Below are positions 57,029 to 64,000 of a stretch of 64,000 nucleotides of DNA, piece after piece. Below the pieces are notes generated by a model, which was given only the letters and a program-made list of their open reading frames with translations, was not told where the DNA came from and searched no databases. The position numbers were made by a program, and so were the translations under genes. The stretch is from Pseudomonas sp. R76 (GTDB taxonomy: Bacteria > Pseudomonadota > Gammaproteobacteria > Pseudomonadales > Pseudomonadaceae), in contig NZ_CP019428.1 of the NCBI RefSeq assembly GCF_009834565.1, forward strand, positions 6,757,901-6,821,900, in the 5' to 3' direction. How positions within the stretch are numbered: the first letter of the stretch is position 1; the number at the start of each line of letters is the position of its first letter.

Positions 57029-59467
57029 ATGCGCCTCCCCACCCAGTTTCGCCAACGACTCTCTTACCACGGCATGACCTACGGTTTACTGCTGGCCACG
57101 GCGACTACGGCCGGTGTTGTGTTGTCCACAGGCGCCATAGCCGCCAGCGTCGCGCAACACTACACCATCGCTGCCGGCCCACTGGACACCGCCTTGAGCC
57201 AGTTTGCCGCCAAGGCCAATGTGATTCTATCGTTCTCGCCGCAGCAGACCGCGCGTTTGAATACGCCTGGGCTGGAAGGTGACTACTCGGTTGATCAAGG
57301 CTTTGCGCTGTTGCTGCAAAACTCTGGGTTGCAGGCAGTCACGCAAGCCCCCGGAAGCTATGTATTGCAGGCGGCACCGGCCGGGCAACTGACGCTGGCA
57401 CCGACGACTGTGAGCACTTATCAACAGCTCGGTTTCAATCAAGACATTGCTGGCGATGTGGGCTACAAGGCGCAAAACAGCCGCATCGGCACCAAGACCA
57501 GCACGCCGCTCTCGGAAACCCCGCGTTCGGTTTCGGTGGTTACTGGCCAACGTATCAAGGATCAGAAGTCGCAAACGCTGACGGACGTATTGGGTTACGT
57601 GCCGGGGATCTTCGCGCCACCTTTTGCCGCTGGCGACGGCCTGGCCGGTGACCTGTTCTTTATTCGTGGCTTCAACGCCACGGATTATGGCTACGGCCTG
57701 CTCCGCGATGGCCTTCGGGTGCAGGGCAATCGGTATGACACCACCAGCGAACCGTATGGACTGGAGCGCGTCGAGATTTTCCGTGGCCCGTCTTCCCTGC
57801 TCTACGGGGAAAACGCGCCCGGCGGGCTGGTCAACCTGGTCAGTAAACACCCAACCGCTGCGCCCCAGGGCGAGGTGCAATTGGGTTACGGCTCCAACAA
57901 TCGACGCCAGTTGGGTGTGGATATCTCGGGCCCGCTCAATGACAGCGACAACATCCTCGGCCGCGTGGTCATGCTGGGACGCAAATCCGACACCCAGACC
58001 GACCACGTTCCTGATGATCGCTTGTACATCGCACCGTCCCTGACCCTGAACTTCGACGACTACAACACCCTGACGCTGTTGGCCAACTACCAGAAGGACC
58101 ACACCAATCTGGAACTTGGCTTACCGGCCGCCGGCACGTTGCTGAATAACCCCAATGGCAAGCTGTCCAAACACACCATGCTTGGCGACCCGGACTGGAA
58201 CACCTTCGAACGGGAAGCCTGGAGCGCCGGCTACGAGTTCAGCCATAGCTTCAATGATGATTGGCAGTTCCGCCAGAACTCGCGCTACATGCAGTCACGC
58301 ATCAACCGCCATGAAACCTGGCCCGGCGCGCTGAACAATCGCGGCTTCGGCACCCAGCTGAACATGACCGCCTACGACCGCTACAACAAGTCCATGGTCT
58401 ATTCGCTGGATAACCAGCTCGAGGGTAAATTCGAGGTGGGCGGCCTGGAAAACACCGTGCTGTTTGGCGCCAGCTATGACCGCACCTCGTTCAATCAGGA
58501 CTGGGATGCAGGCTTTGCCGGCACCATCAATGTGTATAACCCGGTGTACCTGCGCGATCCGCTCACGCCTATCGCGGTTCAGAACACCCTGCTCGAACAG
58601 CAGATGAAGGGCGTTTATGCACAGGTACAGAGCAAATATGACCACTGGCTGTTCCTGCTGGGCGGTCGCCAGGACTGGGTCGACAGTGATTTCCGCGACA
58701 AAGTGAACAAGGCCAGCAACACCGGCTCCGAAGACAAAAAGTTCACGTACCAGGGCGGCGTGATGTACCAGTTCGACAACGGCCTGACGCCGTATGTCAG
58801 CTACTCCACCGCCTTTGTCCCGGTGCAGCAGATCTCCAACGCCGGTGCGCCGTTAAAGCCGATCACCAGCAGCCAATACGAAGTGGGTGTGAAGTACGAA
58901 CCGATTGGCTGGGACACCGTGATGACGCTGTCGGTGTATGACCTGCGCAAGCAAGACGACACATATCTGGATGCCACCACCAACAGCTATCGCCAAGTCG
59001 GCGAGAGCCGCGCCAAAGGTGCGGAAGTGGAGATCAACAGCAACATCACCCCCAACCTGAATGTAACTGCGGCCTACACCTACACCGACGCAAGGATTAC
59101 CAAGGATTCCGCCACATCATTGGTCGAAGGGCGCCAAATGACCGGGGTTCCTCGCAACCAGGCGTCAGTGTGGGGCAAGTATCGCTTCCTCGACGGCCAG
59201 CTGAAGGGTTTGTCTCTGGGCGGCGGTGTGCGCTACTTCGACAGCACCTTTTCCTACACCGCACCGACGCTGTACGGAAAGCTGGATGCCGGAAGCGTCA
59301 CGTTGGTGGATGCGGCCATCGGTTATCAGATCGACAAACACTGGTCGGTGGATGTGAACGCCAAGAACCTGTTCGACAAGGAATACGTATCCGGCTGCAA
59401 CGATGCGGGGCGTTGCTATTGGGGTGACAGCCGTACCTTGCTCGGTACGGTGTCCTACAACTGGTAG
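57029..59467 (+). CDS. FecA/FpvA-type TonB-dependent siderophore receptor
   Basis: An 812-residue outer-membrane transducer. A long signal peptide ends near residue 38. The secretin/TonB N-terminal domain (YTIAAGPLDTALSQFAAKAN) that touches FecR is present, so it is a signalling receptor. The plug domain has PRSVSVVTGQRIKDQ and YGENAPGGLVNLVSK, and the barrel ends with an aromatic residue (YNW). The start at ATG 57029 is chosen because it begins the signal peptide; a frame upstream overlaps fecR. The siderophore cannot be named from sequence alone. Confidence 0.93.
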   Translation: MRLPTQFRQRLSYHGMTYGLLLATATTAGVVLSTGAIAASVAQHYTIAAGPLDTALSQFAAKANVILSFSPQQTARLNTPGLEGDYSVDQGFALLLQNSGLQAVTQAPGSYVLQAAPAGQLTLAPTTVSTYQQLGFNQDIAGDVGYKAQNSRIGTKTSTPLSETPRSVSVVTGQRIKDQKSQTLTDVLGYVPGIFAPPFAAGDGLAGDLFFIRGFNATDYGYGLLRDGLRVQGNRYDTTSEPYGLERVEIFRGPSSLLYGENAPGGLVNLVSKHPTAAPQGEVQLGYGSNNRRQLGVDISGPLNDSDNILGRVVMLGRKSDTQTDHVPDDRLYIAPSLTLNFDDYNTLTLLANYQKDHTNLELGLPAAGTLLNNPNGKLSKHTMLGDPDWNTFEREAWSAGYEFSHSFNDDWQFRQNSRYMQSRINRHETWPGALNNRGFGTQLNMTAYDRYNKSMVYSLDNQLEGKFEVGGLENTVLFGASYDRTSFNQDWDAGFAGTINVYNPVYLRDPLTPIAVQNTLLEQQMKGVYAQVQSKYDHWLFLLGGRQDWVDSDFRDKVNKASNTGSEDKKFTYQGGVMYQFDNGLTPYVSYSTAFVPVQQISNAGAPLKPITSSQYEVGVKYEPIGWDTVMTLSVYDLRKQDDTYLDATTNSYRQVGESRAKGAEVEINSNITPNLNVTAAYTYTDARITKDSATSLVEGRQMTGVPRNQASVWGKYRFLDGQLKGLSLGGGVRYFDSTFSYTAPTLYGKLDAGSVTLVDAAIGYQIDKHWSVDVNAKNLFDKEYVSGCNDAGRCYWGDSRTLLGTVSYNW

Positions 59468-59486
59468 AGCGCTGTGGATAACGCTG

Positions 59487-60857
59487 CTATTTGCCGATAC
59501 AGAAGCTGGAAAAGATCCGTCCCAACAGATCATCCGAGCTGAACGCGCCGGTGATCTCGCCCAACAGCTGCTGCGCCTGACGCAAATCCTCAGCCAGCAG
59601 CTCCCCTGCCCCCGCCAAGGTCAGTTGTGCCCGACCGTGCTCCAACGCCGCGCTGGCGTGACGCAGCGCCTCCAGGTGCCTGCGGCGTGCGCTGAAGCTG
59701 CTCTCCGAGGTTTGCTCATAGCCCATGCAGGCCTTGAGATGGTCGCGCAACAATTCCAAGCCATCGCCGGCCGACTTTGCGCTCAAGCTGATGGTGACAT
59801 GGCCATCCTCGCTGGTTTCCATGGCAATGGCTTCGCCGGTCAGGTCGGCCTTGTTGCGAATCAAGGTGACCTTCGCCGGGTCCGGCCGCTGTTCGAGGAA
59901 TTCTGGCCACAGCGCAAAAGGATCCACAGCCTCTTGCGCGGTGGCATCCACCACCAGCAGTACTCGATCCGCTTCGCCGATAGCCTTGAGTGCACGCTCT
60001 ACGCCGATCTTTTCGACCTGGTCGTCGGTGTCGCGCAAACCGGCAGTGTCGACCACGTGCAGGGGCATGCCATCGATGTGGATATGTTCGCGCAAGATAT
60101 CCCGGGTGGTGCCGGCAATCTCGGTAACGATGGCCGCCTCGCGACCTGCCAGGGCATTGAGCAGGCTCGATTTGCCGGCATTCGGTCGGCCGGCAATCAC
60201 CACTGTCATACCGTCGCGCAGCAAAGCGCCCTGCCCGGCTTCGCGCAGCACTGTGGATAACTCATCTCGGACTTTATCGAGCATTGCCAGGACATGGCCA
60301 TCGGCAAGGAAGTCGATTTCTTCCTCCGGAAAGTCAATCGCCGCCTCGACGTAGATGCGCAGGCTGATCAACTGCTCGGTCAAGTTATGCACACGCAACG
60401 AAAAGGCACCCTGCAACGAGCGCAATGCATTGCGCGCTGCCTGTGCAGAACTCGCTTCGATCAAGTCGGCAATGGCTTCAGCCTGGGCCAGGTCGAGTTT
60501 GTCATTCAGGAACGCACGCTCGCTGAATTCCCCCGGACGCGCCAAGCGGCAGCCCAACTGCAGGCAGCGCTGCAGCAACATATCCAGGACCACTGGGCCG
60601 CCGTGGCCCTGCAATTCGAGTACGTCTTCGCCGGTGAACGAGTTGGGGCCGGGAAAATACAGCGCCAGGCCTTCGTCCAATACGGTTTTATCGGCATCCA
60701 GAAAGGGGCCGTAATGGGCATATCGCGGTTTCAACTCACGGCCGCTGATGGCCTGGGCTGCCACACCCGCCAGCGGCCCGGAAATTCGAACGATACCGAC
60801 ACCGCCGCGACCTTGAGCGGTGGCGACAGCAGCGATAGTTTCACGAGGAGCGCTCAT
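59487..60857 (-). CDS. mnmE: tRNA modification GTPase MnmE
   Basis: A 456-residue GTPase that works with MnmG on tRNA wobble uridine. The N-terminal domain starts [20 protein letters not shown], the G1 motif is [17 protein letters not shown]3 is DTAGLRDT, and the C-terminal FCIGK carries the conserved Cys. The start is ATG 60857; an upstream ATG at 60875 is less typical. Confidence 0.97.
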   Translation of the reverse strand: MSAPRETIAAVATAQGRGGVGIVRISGPLAGVAAQAISGRELKPRYAHYGPFLDADKTVLDEGLALYFPGPNSFTGEDVLELQGHGGPVVLDMLLQRCLQLGCRLARPGEFSERAFLNDKLDLAQAEAIADLIEASSAQAARNALRSLQGAFSLRVHNLTEQLISLRIYVEAAIDFPEEEIDFLADGHVLAMLDKVRDELSTVLREAGQGALLRDGMTVVIAGRPNAGKSSLLNALAGREAAIVTEIAGTTRDILREHIHIDGMPLHVVDTAGLRDTDDQVEKIGVERALKAIGEADRVLLVVDATAQEAVDPFALWPEFLEQRPDPAKVTLIRNKADLTGEAIAMETSEDGHVTISLSAKSAGDGLELLRDHLKACMGYEQTSESSFSARRRHLEALRHASAALEHGRAQLTLAGAGELLAEDLRQAQQLLGEITGAFSSDDLLGRIFSSFCIGK

Positions 60858-60890
60858 CAGCAGGTTCCAGAACAAAAGTGACGGAAAGCA

Positions 60891-60913
60891 AAACGCCCCA
60901 CTAGGGGGCGTCT
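60891..60913 (-). terminator. Terminator after yidC
   Basis: On the minus strand GACGCCCC-CTAGT-GGGGCGTTTT forms an 8-bp stem followed by T residues, between yidC and mnmE. Confidence 0.75.
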
Positions 60914-60936
60914 TGAGTGGTTATCCACAGAGTAAA

Positions 60937-62619
60937 TTACGCCGCAGCTTTTTTGGTAGCCGCTTCGATTTTACGTGTGATGTACCACTGTTGAGAGATC
61001 GACAATACGTTGTTGACCACCCAGTACAGCACCAGACCAGCAGGGAACCACAGGAAGAAGAAGGTGAAGATGATTGGCATCATTTTCATTACCTTGGCCT
61101 GCATCGGGTCCGGCGGAGTCGGGTTCAAACGCTGCTGGATGAACATGGTCGCGCCCATGATGATCGGCAGGATAAAGAACGGGTCTTTGATCGACAGGTC
61201 AGTTATCCACAGCATGAACGGCGCCTGGCGCATTTCCACGCTTTCCAGGAGTACCCAGTACAGCGAGAGGAATACCGGCATCTGTACCAGAATCGGCAAG
61301 CATCCACCCAGCGGGTTGATCTTCTCTTTCTTGTACAGCTCCATCATGGCCTGCGACATTTTCTGCCGGTCATCACCATGTTGCTCTTTCAGCGCGGCCA
61401 GTTTCGGGGCCACGGCACGCATGCGCGCCATCGACTTGTAGCTGGCTGCCGACAGCGGGAAGAAGATCCCCTTGATCAGCATGGTCAGGAAGATGATCGA
61501 GAAGCCCCAGTTACCGACGATGCTGTGGATATGTTGCAGCAGCCAGAAGATCGGCTGGGCAATGAACCACAGAATGCCGTAATCCACAGTCAGTTCCAGA
61601 CCTGGGGACAACTCTTTCAGCACTGCCTGGCTTTTCGGGCCGGCGTACAGAGTGGCGCTGGTTTCAGCCTTGGCACCTGGTGCGACGGTCAACGCCGGGC
61701 CAGTGAAACCAATGATGTAGTTGCCTTGGCTGTCTTTGCGGGTTTGAACCAGGTTGGCTTCACCCTTGTTCGGGATCCATGCGGTCACGAAGTAGTGTTG
61801 CAACCAGGCAACCCAGCCGCCTTGGACGGTTTCTTTCAGCGCGCCCTTGTCGATATCTTTCATCGACACTTTTTTGTACGGCTCGCTACTTGTCCACAGG
61901 GCGGCGCCCAGGTAAGTCGCGGTGCCGGTGGCAGTGCTGGAAGAAGGATCGGCACTGTTATCACGCTTGAGCTGGGCAAACAGGTTGCCGCTCCAAGGCT
62001 TGGCGCTTTCGTTGTCGATCAGATAAGTGACTTTCAGATCGTACAAACCGCGGGTGAAGCTGAAACGCTTGATGTAGTTGACGCCGTCCTGACTGAATTT
62101 CAGGTCAACGTTCAACTGGTTCTGGCCATCAGCCAGTTGATAAGTCTTCTGTTCGGTCGAATAAACCGGACGACCGGTAGCACGAGCATCCGGACCGTCG
62201 GTGCCGGTCAGGCCACTTTGTGCCAGATAAGTACGTTCACCACCGTTGTCGAACAGTTGGAACGGAACATCCGGATGGTCTTGGCGACGTGGATACAGCG
62301 GCAGTTTCAACTGCGCGATATCACCACCTTGTGGGTCGATAGCCAGGTCGAGCACATCCGTTTTAACGTGGATGAGGTCTTTATTGGTGACCACTGGCGT
62401 TTCTAGAGGGGCGTTTGTCTCGCCATTCGCGCTGGGAACATCGGCACTCGCGGACGCATTGTTACCCAACGGAGTGTCCGGAATAGCCGGCGCAGCCTGA
62501 TTGGTAGCAACATTCTGAGTCGGCAGGGCAGCCTGGCCATAGTCCTGGTTCCACTTAAGAACCATGACGTAGGACACGATTGCCAGGGCGACGATCAGGA
62601 TCGTGCGTTTAATATCCAT
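60937..62619 (-). CDS. yidC: Membrane protein insertase YidC
   Basis: A 560-residue inner-membrane insertase. It has the N-terminal anchor (ILIVALAIVSYVMVLKW), a large periplasmic beta domain, and the conserved C-terminal five-helix core with GWGFSIIFLTMLIKGIFFPL and NPLGGCLPILVQMPVFLSLY. Its length fits gammaproteobacteria. Confidence 0.97.
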   Translation of the reverse strand: MDIKRTILIVALAIVSYVMVLKWNQDYGQAALPTQNVATNQAAPAIPDTPLGNNASASADVPSANGETNAPLETPVVTNKDLIHVKTDVLDLAIDPQGGDIAQLKLPLYPRRQDHPDVPFQLFDNGGERTYLAQSGLTGTDGPDARATGRPVYSTEQKTYQLADGQNQLNVDLKFSQDGVNYIKRFSFTRGLYDLKVTYLIDNESAKPWSGNLFAQLKRDNSADPSSSTATGTATYLGAALWTSSEPYKKVSMKDIDKGALKETVQGGWVAWLQHYFVTAWIPNKGEANLVQTRKDSQGNYIIGFTGPALTVAPGAKAETSATLYAGPKSQAVLKELSPGLELTVDYGILWFIAQPIFWLLQHIHSIVGNWGFSIIFLTMLIKGIFFPLSAASYKSMARMRAVAPKLAALKEQHGDDRQKMSQAMMELYKKEKINPLGGCLPILVQMPVFLSLYWVLLESVEMRQAPFMLWITDLSIKDPFFILPIIMGATMFIQQRLNPTPPDPMQAKVMKMMPIIFTFFFLWFPAGLVLYWVVNNVLSISQQWYITRKIEAATKKAAA

Positions 62620-62621
62620 GA

Positions 62622-62867
62622 TTACTCGGCCATCGAAGAAGAACGGGAGGTAGGGATAGGTGGAACCGGGTCATAACCACCGGGATTCCACGGATGACAG
62701 CGGCCTAAACGACGAAAGGCCAGCCAGCCACCGCGCAGAAGACCATGATTTTCTATGGCCTCTAACGCGTAGCAGGAACAACTGGGGTAGAAACGACAGT
62801 GGTCAGCCATCAGAGGACTAATGGCATAACGGTAAAACTGGATCGGAACGAGGGCCAGTTTACGCAT
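62622..62867 (-). CDS. yidD: Membrane protein insertion efficiency factor YidD
   Basis: An 81-residue peripheral membrane protein with the conserved Cys pattern [15 protein letters not shown] and [18 protein letters not shown]. It overlaps rnpA by 8 bases and precedes yidC by 2. Confidence 0.95.
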   Translation of the reverse strand: MRKLALVPIQFYRYAISPLMADHCRFYPSCSCYALEAIENHGLLRGGWLAFRRLGRCHPWNPGGYDPVPPIPTSRSSSMAE

Positions 62868-63267
62868 TGGTGCTGTCTACCCCTACAGTTTCGGTGCTGA
62901 CTGCTGGTGCTGGCTTGTTGGTACGCGCCAAACGTTTCCAGAGCTTGCCGAAATGCTGAATCAATTCGGGGTTTTCTACGTCCCCCAAGCCTTTGCGCGC
63001 GACGATAACAATATCCCAACCAACCAGAGTTTCCTGGTGGAGGCGAAACGATTCGCGCATCAGACGCTTGAGGCGATTGCGCTCAACGGAGAGCTTTACG
63101 CTCTTCTTGCCGATCACCAACCCGAGACGGGGGTGATCCAGATCGTTGTTACGCGCAAGGAGCAGGAGATTTTTCCCCGGAACCTTGCCGGTGGGGGAGT
63201 CAAAGACTGCCTTGAAGTGCCGGGGGGTTAGCAGACGCTTTTCCCGACTGAAGTCCTGACTCACCAC
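62860..63267 (-). CDS. rnpA: Ribonuclease P protein component
   Basis: A 135-residue basic protein that helps RNase P RNA mature tRNA 5' ends. The RNP motif [18 protein letters not shown] is clear. The start is set at GTG 63267 ([13 protein letters not shown]), as in related pseudomonads; a frame open to 63360 overlaps rpmH and is not expected to be used. Confidence 0.95.
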   Translation of the reverse strand: MVSQDFSREKRLLTPRHFKAVFDSPTGKVPGKNLLLLARNNDLDHPRLGLVIGKKSVKLSVERNRLKRLMRESFRLHQETLVGWDIVIVARKGLGDVENPELIQHFGKLWKRLARTNKPAPAVSTETVGVDSTNA

Positions 63268-63280
63268 CAGTACCGGATTA

Positions 63281-63415
63281 TCAAACTGCCAGACGCGCAC
63301 GACCTTTGGCGCGGCGACGCGACAGGACAGCACGGCCGTTCTTGGTAGCCATGCGAGCACGGAAGCCGTGAGTACGGGCGCGTTTGATGGTGCTTGGTTG
63401 GAAAGTACGTTTCAT
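63281..63415 (-). CDS. rpmH: Ribosomal protein bL34
   Basis: A 44-residue, very basic protein starting [20 protein letters not shown] and ending RARLAV. It is read from ATG 63415 and ends 13 bases before rnpA. Confidence 0.97.
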   Translation of the reverse strand: MKRTFQPSTIKRARTHGFRARMATKNGRAVLSRRRAKGRARLAV

Positions 63416-64000
63416 GGCGTTGTTACCTGGTTCGTCCACAACGGGCCGGAATGGCCCCCGTTTTAAGAGACCGGCGATTCTAGAGAAAGCAAGCCTCTAG
63501 GTCAATTTCCAACCAGCTTTTCCTTTAATTAGATCTTTGCAGGCCACCAGGCCTTTTTTGTCCGCTCGGCTTTCATGAGCAATGCCATAGATATAAAAAT
63601 AAAGAAGGAAGTTATTTAAAGCTTTTCTGTAAAGCTTATAAAAGCTAGGCAGGCGTTCTTCTGTGGATAACTGCCTTGAGCCCACATTCCACCTGATGTA
63701 CAGAGAATGACAACTAGGCGGGGAAACGGTGCTTAGCCTGTGCTGCACTGTCGGATAAGCTGTGGGTGGAATGGGTTGTTATCCACAGGCCAGTTACCCA
63801 CAGACTTTCGACCCCACTTGTGCAACGAGCTTAGGGGCGCTTATCCACAGAGCTTATGCACAGACCATTGGTCGCCTTTTTTACGGTTAACGCATTGATT
63901 TTGGGTGCTCTGTGAGCAACCTACATGTGGATAAGTGGACGGCTGGCCGCTACAATGGCGGCTGTTTTTGCCTCACCGGCTTTCAACTTAGGGGATATCC
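63416..64000. other. oriC-like region upstream of dnaA
   Basis: About 585 bases with no gene. An AT-rich block lies at 63585-63640. DnaA boxes are exact at 63662 (inverted), 63779, 63841 and 63926 (inverted), and near-exact at 63794 (TTACCCACA) and 63854 (TTATGCACA). This is the rpmH-dnaA gap that carries the chromosomal origin in pseudomonads; dnaA should start just beyond the right edge. Confidence 0.88.

Overview
The window comes from a Pseudomonas chromosome, most likely the P. fluorescens group, close to the replication origin. The right part shows the conserved Pseudomonas order rpmH-rnpA-yidD-yidC-mnmE // mnmG-rsmG-parA-parB-atpIBEFHAGDC-glmU-glmR-glmS. A DnaA-box-rich, AT-rich oriC-like segment at the right edge should lie just before dnaA.

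Layout. (1) 1-8377 is backbone: a 5'-truncated alpha-2-macroglobulin gene overlapping pbpC, then a small membrane protein gene and a hairpin terminator. (2) 8393-9530 is a decayed IS3-family insertion abutting the left end of the next element. (3) About 9531-39098 is a ~29.6 kb Tn7-like transposon in the attTn7 site downstream of glmS. Its ends are marked by a shared 14-bp TnsB-type repeat, three widely spaced copies at the left and two closely spaced copies at the right. It encodes TnsA, TnsB and TnsC in one overlapping operon plus two different TniQ/TnsD-family proteins. No TnsE or Cas gene was seen. (4) 39117-54934 holds glmS, glmR, glmU, the complete F1Fo ATP synthase operon, parAB, rsmG and mnmG, all on the minus strand. 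(5) 54935-59467 has a second DnaA-box cluster and a Fur-box-controlled fecI-fecR-TonB receptor operon on the plus strand. (6) 59487-64000 holds mnmE, yidC, yidD, rnpA, rpmH and the oriC-like segment.

The Tn7-like cargo is mixed. The most unusual part, near the left end, is a DUF6338-type membrane protein followed by three tandem paralogous 43-45 residue proteins ending in APPPKNP or APPPKQP. Next come a 151-bp IS21-like miniature element, a bifunctional HAD phosphatase/mannitol-1-phosphate dehydrogenase (MtlD, the osmoprotective mannitol-synthesis type known from Acinetobacter), a truncated DUF1254 protein, and an OLD-like ATPase/nuclease gene broken into two distant pieces by an IS66-containing block. 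An intact-looking IetA/IetS pair (AAA ATPase plus subtilisin-like protease, a known plasmid-stability and anti-phage module) follows. The rest is an orphan AbiEi-like antitoxin, a ribbon-helix-helix/HTH regulator, a decayed GNAT acetyltransferase, a BPSL0761-Sir2 overlapping pair, and an orphan Xre/MbcA/ParS antitoxin beside the TnsD gene.

The island thus mixes live transposition genes, defence-type genes, a stress-tolerance gene and many broken pieces, which fits repeated insertion and decay in a safe chromosomal site. All calls come from reading the sequence and remembered family motifs; no database search was run.
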